Source: Streptomyces sulfonofaciens
GTDB lineage: Bacteria; Actinomycetota; Actinomycetes; Streptomycetales; Streptomycetaceae
Assembly (NCBI RefSeq): GCF_014656295.1
Contig: NZ_BNCD01000007.1
Coordinates: 124,001-188,000, forward strand
Direction: 5' to 3'
Length of the DNA stretch: 64,000 bases
Shown: piece after piece, positions 43,458 through 58,683 of the stretch
How positions within the stretch are numbered: position 1 is the stretch's first letter
How the letters are laid out: each line of letters opens with the position of its first letter
Notes under the pieces: model-generated
Told to the model about the DNA's origin: nothing
Database searches by the model: none
The model's input: the letters and a program-made list of their open reading frames with translations, nothing else
Position numbers and translations under genes: made by a program

Positions 43458-43745
43458 GTGGCGGACGCCGTGGGCTCCATCGACATGCCTGATGCTCAGG
43501 ACGAAGAGGTACAGGAGCCCAAGAAGGCCCGTAAGGGCGGCAAGCGCGGCAAGAAGGGCCCGCTGGGTCGGCTCGCGCTCTTCTATCGCCAGGTGATCGC
43601 GGAGCTTCGGAAGGTCGTCTGGCCGACTCGCCATCAGCTCACCACATACACCACCGTGGTGATTGTGTTCGTTGCCATCATGATCGGCCTGGTGACCGTG
43701 ATTGACTATGGGCTCGATCATGTCACCAAGTACGTCTTCGGCTGA
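43458..43745 (+). CDS. secE: Preprotein translocase subunit SecE
   Basis: A 95-residue single-span SecE. An acidic then lysine-rich tail (PKKARKGGKRGKKG) precedes the amphipathic helix FYRQVIAELRKVVWPTRHQL and one transmembrane helix TYTTVVIVFVAIMIGLVTVI. The signature ELRKVVWPTR is intact; the protein clamps SecY in the translocon. GTG at 43458 matches the start of streptomycete SecE, although the GAGGAA ribosome site is only two bases away. Confidence 0.95.
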   Translation: MADAVGSIDMPDAQDEEVQEPKKARKGGKRGKKGPLGRLALFYRQVIAELRKVVWPTRHQLTTYTTVVIVFVAIMIGLVTVIDYGLDHVTKYVFG

Positions 43746-43752
43746 GCCGAGA

Positions 43753-43784
43753 GCGAAAGGCGCCCTGACCGGCGCCCCTTTCGC
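43753..43784 (+). promoter_or_regulatory. Hairpin between secE and nusG
   Basis: GCGAAAGGCGCC / GGCGCCCCTTTCGC pairs with a two-base bulge right after the secE stop. No T-run, so more likely an attenuator or processing site than a full terminator. Confidence 0.5.
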
Positions 43785-43823
43785 ATGTTCCACCCCTATG
43801 TATCTCAGGAAGAAGCAGCCACA

Positions 43824-44699
43824 GTGTCCGACCCGAACCTGAACGACGCCGCGCAGTCCGCGAGCGCGAGCTTCGAGTCCGCTGAGGACGAGCTCGACAT
43901 CGTGGAAGCGGCAGACCCGGACCTGACGGAGGGCGGGGACCAGGCCGAGGCTGCCGACGCCGCTGCGGGCGAGGCCGCCGAGGAGGCGGCCGTGCACACC
44001 GAGGGGGAGGCGGAGGCCGTCGCCGAGTCCGCCGAGGACGAGGCCGCGGCGGAAGCCGCCGTGGAGGAGGAGGCGGAGCCGGTCGACCCCGTCGCCGCCC
44101 TGCGCGAGGAACTGCGCACCCTGCCCGGCGAGTGGTACGTGATCCACACCTACGCGGGCTACGAGAACCGCGTGAAGACCAACCTGGAGCAGCGCGCCGT
44201 CTCCCTGAACGTCGAGGACTACATCTTCCAGGCCGAGGTGCCGCAGGAAGAGGTCGTCCAGATCAAGAACGGCGACCGCAAGACCATCCGCCAGAACAAG
44301 CTCCCCGGCTACGTCCTGGTGCGCATGGACCTGACCAACGAGTCCTGGGGCGTCGTGCGCAACACGCCCGGTGTCACCGGCTTCGTCGGCAACGCCTACG
44401 ACCCGTACCCGCTGACCCTGGACGAGATCGTCAAGATGCTCGCCCCGGAGGCGGAGGAGAAGGCCGCGCGCGAGGCCGCGGAGGCCGAGGGCAAGCCCGT
44501 GCCGCAGCGCAAGGTCGAGGTCCAGGTCCTGGACTTCGAGGTCGGCGACTCGGTCACCGTCACGGACGGCCCCTTCGCCACCCTCCAGGCCACCATCAAC
44601 GAGATCAACGCCGACTCGAAGAAGGTCAAGGGCCTCGTCGAGATCTTCGGCCGCGAGACGCCCGTCGAGCTGAGCTTCGACCAGATCCAGAAGAACTGA
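43824..44699 (+). CDS. nusG: Transcription termination/antitermination factor NusG
   Basis: A 291-residue NusG. The first ~100 residues are an acidic, Ala/Glu-rich extension typical of streptomycetes; the NGN domain follows (GEWYVIHTYAGYENRVKTNL, QNKLPGYVLVRMDLTNESWG, VRNTPGVTGFVGN) and then the KOW domain (DFEVGDSVTVTDGPFATLQA). It binds RNA polymerase clamp helices and couples to Rho or ribosome. GTG at 43824 agrees with relatives. It forms a unit with secE and ends at a strong terminator. Confidence 0.95.
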   Translation: MSDPNLNDAAQSASASFESAEDELDIVEAADPDLTEGGDQAEAADAAAGEAAEEAAVHTEGEAEAVAESAEDEAAAEAAVEEEAEPVDPVAALREELRTLPGEWYVIHTYAGYENRVKTNLEQRAVSLNVEDYIFQAEVPQEEVVQIKNGDRKTIRQNKLPGYVLVRMDLTNESWGVVRNTPGVTGFVGNAYDPYPLTLDEIVKMLAPEAEEKAAREAAEAEGKPVPQRKVEVQVLDFEVGDSVTVTDGPFATLQATINEINADSKKVKGLVEIFGRETPVELSFDQIQKN

Positions 44700-44727
44700 G
44701 GCCCAGCCTCCGTACTCGCTCGCTCAC

Positions 44728-44757
44728 GAGGGGTGGTTCCCGAGGGAACCACCCCTC
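44728..44757 (+). terminator. secE-nusG terminator
   Basis: 14-bp perfect stem GAGGGGTGGTTCCC / GGGAACCACCCCTC with a two-base loop, 28 bases after the nusG stop. Confidence 0.85.
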
Positions 44758-45144
44758 TGCGCATACCGGGGACCTCCGCTCCCCGCGCCCGTACGCCGGG
44801 CGCTGCACACCGCGCCGTGCACACCGTGCCGTGCACACCGTGCCCTGTGCCCCGTGCCCTGTGCCCCGTCCACGGGGCGGGCGGCGCGCCCGGGCCGTCG
44901 CTTCGCGCGCCCGGGCCTGGCGGTGGGCGCGCCGGACCGCTCCCGCACGCCGAAAAGAAGCCCCGCGCGGCCACAACCATCCGGCGCACCCGCGGGTCTC
45001 ACCTGATGACCGAAACGCACATGGACGATGCCTTTAGTGGTTAGTCATGCCTTCTGGCCGTCATGCCACGTTATGCGTGTTTCGGGGAACGGCTGCAGAG
45101 CTCAGAGAAGAGAACTGAACCGGACCCATTGGGGGGACTTCCTC
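44758..45144. repeat. Intergenic region with GCACACCGTGCC repeats
   Basis: About 44800-44870 shows repeats CACACCGTGCCGTG then CCCTGTGCCCCGTG. The rest must hold the promoter of the secreted-protein gene. No gene seen. Confidence 0.55.
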
Positions 45145-45672
45145 ATGCGTGCTCGAAAGACCGTCATCACCGCGGCCACGTTCGCCCTCGTACTGCTTCC
45201 CGCCGCCTCGGCCATGGCCGGCAGCGGACCCGCGCCCGCGCCGGCCAAGCAGCGGGCCGCAGCCCCGTCGACGGCGCCCTCCGCCGAGGGCAACCCGCTC
45301 AGCGCCCGGGCCCAGGCCATCGAGGTGTGCGCCGACGCCTACCAGATCGGCACCACCGCGTACATCGACAGAGGCGGTGCGCACGTCGCCTCCGTCAAGC
45401 AGTTCTACTCGCCGGCCTGCGACATGAACTACGGCTACCTGTGGATCTGGGACGGCTTCCGCGACAAGTACAGCGCGTACGACACCAGCATCGGGATCTA
45501 CCGCTACGACGAGGACGCCGTCGTCGGCAAGGTCAGCGCCACGGCGACGCACCAGCAGGAGTTCTGGTCCTACCCGGCCGACACGGTCAACGTGTGCACC
45601 GCGGCGACCGGCTCGCTGCGGCTCCCCGGTGACCCGGCCCCGACCTACGCCTCCACCAGCAAGCGCTGCTGA
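45145..45672 (+). CDS. Secreted small cysteine-containing protein, unknown
   Basis: A 175-residue preprotein. MRARKTVITAATFALVLLPA then ASAMAGSG is a clear Sec signal peptide with a likely cut after AMA (~residue 24). The mature part begins with a Pro/Ala linker and a ~110-residue domain with four cysteines (VCADAYQIG, SPACDMNYGYLWIWDG, VNVCTAATG and a C-terminal KRC), probably two disulfides. It resembles small extracellular proteins of streptomycetes with unassigned function. GGGGGGA lies nine bases before ATG 45145. It sits alone between the nusG and rplK units. Confidence 0.75.
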   Translation: MRARKTVITAATFALVLLPAASAMAGSGPAPAPAKQRAAAPSTAPSAEGNPLSARAQAIEVCADAYQIGTTAYIDRGGAHVASVKQFYSPACDMNYGYLWIWDGFRDKYSAYDTSIGIYRYDEDAVVGKVSATATHQQEFWSYPADTVNVCTAATGSLRLPGDPAPTYASTSKRC

Positions 45673-45797
45673 CGCCGCACGGCGCGCCCGGCGAGCGGTG
45701 AGCACGCGCGGCGTGCTCACCGGCGGCCGCTGCCGCGCACTCGGGCTCCCGCGGGTCCGCCCGTCCCCCGGACGGCTCCACGGGCCCCGGACACGAC

Positions 45798-45830
45798 CAG
45801 GTCGGACCGGCCCACCGCCGGTCCGACCTG
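45798..45830 (+). terminator. Terminator upstream of rplK
   Basis: 14-bp stem CAGGTCGGACCGGC / GCCGGTCCGACCTG, five-base loop, then CCGGTTTTCTGC. It ends the secreted-protein transcript. Confidence 0.88.
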
Positions 45831-45935
45831 CCGGTTTTCTGCTGCGCGGGGCCAACCGCTATCGTTGTGCGGTATGCCTCCATCCGGATGATCCGGACCG
45901 AGGCTCGAACACTCTCACTAAGACCCGGAGAGAGC

Positions 45936-46370
45936 ATGCCTCCCAAGAAGAAGAAGGTCACTGGGCTGATCAAGCTCCAGATCCAGGCCGGAGCCGCCAA
46001 CCCGGCCCCGCCCGTGGGCCCCGCGCTGGGCCAGCACGGCGTGAACATCATGGAGTTCTGCAAGGCCTACAACGCCGCCACCGAGTCGCAGCGCGGCTGG
46101 GTGATCCCGGTGGAGATCACGGTCTACGACGACCGTTCCTTCACCTTCGTCACCAAGACCCCGCCGGCCTCCAGGATGATCCTCAAGGCCGCGGGCGTGG
46201 AGAAGGGCTCCGGCGAGCCGCACAAGACCAAGGTCGCGAAGATCACCAACGCCCAGGTCCGCGAGATCGCCCAGACCAAGATGCCCGACCTCAACGCCAA
46301 CGACCTGGACCAGGCCGCGAAGATCATCGCCGGTACGGCCCGTTCCATGGGCGTCACGGTCGAGGGCTGA
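45936..46370 (+). CDS. rplK: 50S ribosomal protein L11
   Basis: A 144-residue L11. MPPKKKKVTGLIKLQIQAG opens the N-terminal domain; PAPPVGPALGQHGVNIMEFC is the thiostrepton-contact proline helix, and the C-terminal RNA-binding domain contains KAAGVEKGSGEPHKTKVAKI and LNANDLDQAAKIIAGTARSM. L11 binds the 23S GTPase centre and is required for RelA response. ATG at 45936 follows GGAGAG. A TATCGT hexamer at 45860 may be its -10 box. Confidence 0.96.
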   Translation: MPPKKKKVTGLIKLQIQAGAANPAPPVGPALGQHGVNIMEFCKAYNAATESQRGWVIPVEITVYDDRSFTFVTKTPPASRMILKAAGVEKGSGEPHKTKVAKITNAQVREIAQTKMPDLNANDLDQAAKIIAGTARSMGVTVEG

Positions 46371-46497
46371 GACGCCCCCGCGGGACCTCGCGGTCACCGC
46401 GCAGTCAGACGGTGGAAGGGCCTGCTCGGCCCGGACCACGACTCCTCGCACCGAGCGGCGGCGACCGCACGGCGCGTACCAACCCACAGGAGCAGTA

Positions 46498-47223
46498 GTG
46501 AGCAAGCGCAGCAAGTCTCTCCGCGCTGCGGACGCCAAGATCGACCGGGAGAAGCTGTACGCCCCGCTCGAGGCCGTCCGCCTCGCCAAGGAGACCTCCA
46601 CGACCAAGTTCGACGGCACCGTCGAGGTCGCCTTCCGGCTGGGTGTCGACCCGCGCAAGGCCGACCAGATGGTCCGTGGCACCGTGAACCTCCCGCACGG
46701 CACCGGCAAGACCGCCCGGGTCCTGGTCTTCGCGACCGGTGACCGTGCCGCGGCCGCGGAAGCCGCGGGCGCCGACATCGTCGGCTCCGACGAACTGATC
46801 GACGAGGTGTCGAAGGGCCGTCTGGACTTCGACGCCGTCGTCGCCACGCCGGACCTCATGGGCAAGGTCGGCCGCCTCGGCCGGGTCCTCGGCCCCCGTG
46901 GTCTGATGCCGAACCCGAAGACCGGCACCGTCACCCCGGACGTCGCCAAGGCCGTCACCGAGATCAAGGGCGGCAAGATCGAGTTCCGGGTCGACAAGCA
47001 CTCGAACCTGCACTTCATCATCGGCAAGGCGTCCTTCGAGGACGACAAGCTGGTGGAGAACTACGGCGCGGCGCTGGAGGAGATCCTCCGGCTGAAGCCG
47101 TCCGCCGCGAAGGGGCGCTACATCAAGAAGGCCGCCATCACCACCACGATGGGCCCCGGCATTCCCGTCGACCCCAACCGCACCCGCAACCTCCTCGTCG
47201 AGGAGGACCCGGCGGCGGTCTGA
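46498..47223 (+). CDS. rplA: 50S ribosomal protein L1
   Basis: A 241-residue L1 of the ribosomal stalk. Signatures: LYAPLEAVRLAKETSTTKFD, VEVAFRLGVDPRKADQMVRG, TVNLPHGTGKTARVLVFA, GKVGRLGRVLGPRGLMPNPK and FRVDKHSNLHFIIGKASF. L1 also represses translation of its own operon from a leader structure, expected near rplK. AGGAG precedes GTG 46498. It ends with a large terminator hairpin. Confidence 0.96.
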   Translation: MSKRSKSLRAADAKIDREKLYAPLEAVRLAKETSTTKFDGTVEVAFRLGVDPRKADQMVRGTVNLPHGTGKTARVLVFATGDRAAAAEAAGADIVGSDELIDEVSKGRLDFDAVVATPDLMGKVGRLGRVLGPRGLMPNPKTGTVTPDVAKAVTEIKGGKIEFRVDKHSNLHFIIGKASFEDDKLVENYGAALEEILRLKPSAAKGRYIKKAAITTTMGPGIPVDPNRTRNLLVEEDPAAV

Positions 47224-47241
47224 CCGACCGCCCGGCGTCCT

Positions 47242-47277
47242 GGGCCCCGCACCTCCGAGAGGACCGGTGCGGGGCCC
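47242..47277 (+). terminator. rplK-rplA terminator
   Basis: 12-bp stem GGGCCCCGCACC / GGTGCGGGGCCC with a loop that can pair TCC/GGA, then TTGTGC. Confidence 0.85.
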
Positions 47278-47599
47278 TTGTGCTGCCGCTGGAGCGTCCG
47301 GGGCGCCCCGCGGCCGGGGGCGGCGCAGGTGCAGCGGCCCTGGCGGCCGGTGCGCCGCCCTGGAGCGGCCATGCGCCGCCGCCGGAGCGGCCGCTGCCCC
47401 GCACGCCCGGCCTCGCCCGTGCCCGACACCGCCGGGCGGCGCGGGCCCCCGGGCGGCGCGGGCCTCCTGCGAGGCGTGAGGGGACGCAGGGAGGCGGAGA
47501 CGCAGGGACGAGGGGACGCGGGCGGGCACGGAGGGCGCGCGCCCGCGGCGGCCGGCGTAAGGGCAGTGGTCGCCCTCCCCGGCGTACGGAGTGCGCCTG

Positions 47600-47915
47600 T
47601 GCGCCGACGCGCCTCCCGATGCCCCGGTCCCGAGGTCCCGAGGTGCGGACGTGCCTCTCGCGAGCCCGGAGACCCGAGCCTCGCGACGCCGACGTGCCTC
47701 TCCCGAGCCCCGAGCCCCGAGCCCCGAGGCCCCGGCTCCGCGGTGCGGACGCGCCTCTCCCGGGCCCCGAACCCCCGGCCCCGGACCCCGAGAGGCGGAC
47801 GTGTCCTCCCGAGGCCCAAGGCCCGAGGCCCGAGGCCCGAGGTCCGAGCCCCCAGCCCCGAGACCCGGACGTGCCTCTCCCGCACCCCGAGGCGCTGACG
47901 TGCGCCTCCGCCAGT
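47600..47915. repeat. Degenerate repeat array between rplA and rplJ
   Basis: At least five imperfect copies of GGACGTGCCTCTCCCGAGCC, each followed by strings of CCCGAGG/CCCGAGC seven-base words. They make all frames open (Arg/Pro/Gly-rich) over ~600 bases but show no gene. Confidence 0.8.
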
Positions 47916-47940
47916 CCCGTCCCACGCCCCACCGCCCGAT

Positions 47941-47970
47941 TTGCGCGTCCCCGGCGGGCTCCCGTACTCT
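47941..47970 (+). promoter_or_regulatory. rplJ-rplL promoter
   Basis: TTGCGC (47941..47946), 18-base spacer, TACTCT (47965..47970), about 325 bases upstream of rplJ. Confidence 0.55.
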
Positions 47971-47974
47971 CCTA

Positions 47975-48296
47975 CCGAAGCCAAAGACCGCTGGTCGTCG
48001 CCGTGCGCCCGAAGGGGAGCGCGGTGGCCGAAGGATCCGCCGAAAGGCGGGCGACCCGCGTAGGTGACAGTGGAAGTGCTCCCGGACGGCCCCCGAAGCC
48101 GGTCCCGGTCGAGCTCACGCCCCGTGCGCCTGCGCCGGGGCGTTTCGTCTGTGGAGTGCCGCGCCGCCGCACAAGCGTCGCGCAGGCGCCCCGCAAACAC
48201 CCTTCCCGTGTGCCTGATGCAGGCGGTCCCCGGCCGACGCACGGCTGTCCGCGAGGCCAGCCGGAGGATCATCACCCCGGAAGGAGGCCGAGGCTC
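47975..48296 (+). ncRNA. rplJ leader (L10 autoregulatory leader)
   Basis: A long 5' untranslated region with CCAAAGACCGCTGGTCGTCG near the start and CGACCCGCGTAGGTGACAGT further on, words I recognise from actinobacterial L10 leaders. L10-(L12)4 binding here would repress rplJL translation. Secondary structure not computed. Confidence 0.55.
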
Positions 48297-48824
48297 ATGG
48301 CGACGTCCGACAAGGTCGCAGCCGTCGAGGAGATCGCGGGCAAGCTGCGCGACTCCAACGCGGCTGTGGTCACCTCGTACACCGGACTGACCGTGGCGCA
48401 GCTCAAGGAGCTCCGCCGTTCTCTCGGCGAGAACGCTCAGTACCGTGTGGTGAAGAACACGCTTACCAAGATCGCGGCCAAGCAGGCCGGGGTCGAGCTG
48501 GACGAGCACCTCAAGGGCTCGACGGCCGTCGCCTTCGTCACCGGTGACCCGGTCGAGGCGGCGAAGGGTCTGCGCGACTTCGCCAAGGACAACCCCGCAC
48601 TCGTCATCAAGGGCGGCGTCCTTGACGGCAGGGGGCTGTCCGCCGACGACATCAAGAAGCTCGCGGATCTGGACTCCCGCGAGGTTCTGCTCGCCAAGCT
48701 GGCCGGTGCCATGAAGGGCAAGCAGTCCCAGGCTGCCGCGCTCTTCCAGGCGCTGCCCGCCAAGTTCGCCCGGACCGCGGAGGCGCTGCGCGTCAAGCTG
48801 TCCGAGCAGGACGGTGCCGAGTAA
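48297..48824 (+). CDS. rplJ: 50S ribosomal protein L10
   Basis: A 175-residue L10, the base of the L12 stalk. N-terminal KVAAVEEIAGKLRDSNAAVV, then TSYTGLTVAQLKELRRSLGE, YRVVKNTLTKIAAKQAGVEL, and a C-terminal L12-binding helix (LAGAMKGKQSQAAALFQALP). The frame is open 340 codons upstream because of the GC-rich repeat array, but ATG 48297 with AGGAGG upstream and family length settle the start. Autoregulated through its leader. Confidence 0.95.
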   Translation: MATSDKVAAVEEIAGKLRDSNAAVVTSYTGLTVAQLKELRRSLGENAQYRVVKNTLTKIAAKQAGVELDEHLKGSTAVAFVTGDPVEAAKGLRDFAKDNPALVIKGGVLDGRGLSADDIKKLADLDSREVLLAKLAGAMKGKQSQAAALFQALPAKFARTAEALRVKLSEQDGAE

Positions 48825-48976
48825 CCCGGCTCGCACCCTGACCGCCGCCTGGGCGGTCACAGCGGACCGCACGTCCGCGGAGTGGGCCGGCCCCCCGGCC
48901 AGCCCCCGCCGCGCCACCGGGCGCCCGCCGACCTGTACATCCGGCACCAGCCGAAATTAGTGGAAGGACCGCCATC

Positions 48977-49363
48977 ATGGCGAAGCTCAGCCAGGACGAC
49001 CTGCTTGCCCAGTTCGAAGAGATGACCCTCCTGGAGCTGTCCGAGTTCCTGAAGGCGTTCGAGGACAAGTTCGACGTCACCGCCGCCGCCCCGGTCGCCG
49101 TCGCCGCCGCCCCGGGTGCCCCGGGTGCCGCTGCCCCGGCCGAGGAGGAGAAGGACGAGTTCGACGTCATCCTCACCGGCGCCGGCGAGAAGAAGATCCA
49201 GGTCATCAAGGTCGTGCGCGAGCTGACCTCGCTGGGTCTGAAGGAGGCCAAGGACCTCGTGGACGGCACCCCGAAGCCGGTCCTGGAGAAGGTCGCCAAG
49301 GACGCCGCCGAGAAGGCCGCCGACTCCCTCAAGGCCGCCGGCGCCTCCGTCGAGGTCAAGTGA
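48977..49363 (+). CDS. rplL: 50S ribosomal protein L7/L12
   Basis: A 128-residue L7/L12. The N-terminal dimerisation helix (LSQDDLLAQFEEMTLLELSE) and Ala/Gly/Pro hinge (APVAVAAAPGAPGAAAPAEE) precede the factor-binding domain (EFDVILTGAGEKKIQVIKVV, REL, GLKEAKDLVDGTPKPVLEKV). It recruits translational GTPases. GGAAGGA precedes ATG 48977; 152 bases separate it from rplJ. Confidence 0.96.
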   Translation: MAKLSQDDLLAQFEEMTLLELSEFLKAFEDKFDVTAAAPVAVAAAPGAPGAAAPAEEEKDEFDVILTGAGEKKIQVIKVVRELTSLGLKEAKDLVDGTPKPVLEKVAKDAAEKAADSLKAAGASVEVK

Positions 49364-49424
49364 CGCAGGTCGGCCGGGACCGGATCAAGCCGGTTCCGCC
49401 GACCAGGCTGTAACGCGTGCACAC

Positions 49425-49460
49425 CGTAGGGCGATCATCCAGTCGGGTGGTCGCCCTACG
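49425..49460 (+). terminator. Hairpin after rplL
   Basis: 10-bp stem CGTAGGGCGA / TCGCCCTACG with further G-U-tolerant pairing inside the loop (TCATCC/GGGTGG). Partial terminator between rplL and rpoB. Confidence 0.75.
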
Positions 49461-49774
49461 GCGTTGCCCGGCCCTGCCAGGCGGCTGCCTTGCGCGCCCG
49501 CCGGCGGCAGGTATGGTGATCTTCGTTGCGCTCCGGTGGCGGGCTCCGGCCCACGGCGACGGATGATCAGTGACGATCGCGGCACCAGGTTTGGGCAGTG
49601 GGCCCTTGACGAACCGCACGCAGCGCGCAATTCTCAGGACGCGTCGTCACAACGATCCGGAAATCCGAGGCATGGATCGGCGACGGAGAGGGAAGCATCG
49701 ATATGCGCACGAGGGCGTGACTTACCGCAGGTGATGAGAAGAGCGAGGGCTTCGGTATCCCGAGAAACCCGCAC

Positions 49775-49803
49775 TGGACATCAGTGGGCCATGTGGCTAC
49801 ACT
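49775..49803 (+). promoter_or_regulatory. rpoB promoter
   Basis: TGGACA (49775..49780), 17-base spacer, TACACT (49798..49803): a good vegetative promoter, giving a leader of ~155 bases. The 600-base rplL-rpoB gap has no gene. Confidence 0.75.
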
Positions 49804-49963
49804 GACCCTTTGCGCTGCCTGTTAGCTGTCTCCTGCCCGTCACCAGGAGCATGCCCATGCTTGGCATTACGGACTTTGCGGCCCTGACCTGGGCTTTCCG
49901 TCCCCGTGTCCGGCTGGGACCGGTACGCGCGTAGTGAGTCCGAGCCCTCGGAAGGACCCCCTC

Positions 49964-53449
<3,486 letters not shown>

Positions 53450-53608
53450 CGGGCCCTCCCGCCGCCCCCCGCCACCCCGTGGCGGCCAGGCGGCGGGAGG
53501 TAAGCCCAAAGCCCCCGGCCACGGGGGCCCGGACCCCGTACAGACCACACAGCGCCCCTCGCATGGTTGATGCGGAGGGCTCGACCCCGAAAGAGGGATT
53601 GACGACAA

Positions 53609-57535
<3,927 letters not shown>

Positions 57536-57552
57536 CCGTCCGGCTGCCTGAT

Positions 57553-57598
57553 CCGCGGGGCGGCCACCCTGACCTTCGTCAGGGTGGCCGCCCCGCGG
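57553..57598 (+). terminator. rpoBC terminator
   Basis: 21-bp perfect stem CCGCGGGGCGGCCACCCTGAC and complement with loop CTTC, 18 bases after the rpoC stop. Confidence 0.95.
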
Positions 57599-57659
57599 TG
57601 CGTAGGCGCATGATAGGGAGAGGAACGAGATACTTCTCCTCTTTCGGGTGATATGTGTC

Positions 57660-58232
57660 ATGTCGAGTTACTCATGGCAGCCGACGCCGTGGCAGTCCCG
57701 GCGCGGTCCTCGGAGTGATGCATGGCGGCCGGCACCCTGGCCGCCCCAGCGCGGCACCCAGCCTTCTATGCTGGCCGCACACGCCGACCGGGAGCGTGCC
57801 GTCGATGTCCTGCGGGCCGGGTTCGCCGAGGGGCGGCTGAAGCAGGGGGAGTACGAGCAGCGGGTCGAGCAGGCATATCGGGCCCGCACCGTGGGTGAGC
57901 TGGGCGTTCTCGTCGCTGACCTGCCGCAGGGGCCCGTACCGCAGCAGACGGCGCCGGCGAAGCCCTCGGCGACGCCCCCGGTGCCGCGGACCTTCCTGCC
58001 GACGCCGCTGTCCGACACCAACCCCAAGTCGATCGGCGCGCTGACGTTCGGTGTGGCCGGGTTCGCCACGGTGGGGGTCACCTCGATCCCGGCGGTCGTC
58101 CTCGGGCACATGGCCCGTAGGGAGATCCGGCGCACGGGCGAGCGGGGCGACGGTATGGCGATCGGGGGTGTGGTGCTCGGCTGGCTGGGCCTGGTGCTCT
58201 TCGTGGTGGTGCTGATCGCCGCGGCCGTCTGA
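57660..58232 (+). CDS. DUF1707/DUF4190 membrane protein
   Basis: A 190-residue protein. After a Trp/Pro-rich N-terminus, the DUF1707 module (residues ~42-90) reads HADRERAVDVLRAGFAEGRL, KQGEYEQRVEQAYRARTVGE; a Pro linker leads to a DUF4190-like two-helix membrane domain (IGALTFGVAGFATVGVTSIP, VVLGHMARREIRRTGERGDG, MAIGGVVLGWLGLVLF). Such proteins are actinobacterial and of unknown function. ATG at 57660 or GTG at 57648 could start it. It stands alone behind the rpoC terminator. Confidence 0.8.
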   Translation: MSSYSWQPTPWQSRRGPRSDAWRPAPWPPQRGTQPSMLAAHADRERAVDVLRAGFAEGRLKQGEYEQRVEQAYRARTVGELGVLVADLPQGPVPQQTAPAKPSATPPVPRTFLPTPLSDTNPKSIGALTFGVAGFATVGVTSIPAVVLGHMARREIRRTGERGDGMAIGGVVLGWLGLVLFVVVLIAAAV

Positions 58233-58683
58233 ACCCGGGCAGCCGGTCGGCGATGCCCGGGCCGGCCCGGCGGACGTGCGGCGGCGCCGGAGTGGCCTCC
58301 AAGGCTTCTTGGCGGAAGCCGGTGCAGGTGGTCCGCCACGGCTGTCCCCTGCGTGCTCGTTCATGCGCACAGCGCTTCTCCGATCGTGCCGTGCACCGTC
58401 CCGTGCGGTCAGCGGCTCGGCGGCGTCCGTGCTCCCCCCGGGCCGGGGCCGGGTGCGGGCGCAACGGTGATCCGCCGGGTGGGCACGGCCCGCCGTGGAC
58501 GGCGCGGACGGGGTGCTGCACGTGTCCCGTCCCCTTCCGCGACAGCAAGCGCCCTGCGGGCTCGCCGCTCGCGTTCAGCGGTGCGGTGTGCTCCGCCTTC
58601 GTCGGCCGTCTGCGCTGATCGAGGTCCACGCGCCGCGGGGACGGCCGCTCCCCTGGGGGCTGACGCCCTTCGCTCGCCGTCCC
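58233..58683. other. Convergent intergenic region, no gene seen
   Basis: About 450 bases between the DUF1707 gene and the end of the minus-strand operon. Frames are open but basic and motif-free. It should contain terminators for both units; no single strong stem stands out. Confidence 0.4.

Noticed and set aside
47280..48296. N-terminal extension of the rplJ frame by ~340 codons
   Set aside because: Runs through a repeat array and the L10 leader; L10 has standard length from ATG 48297 with AGGAGG.
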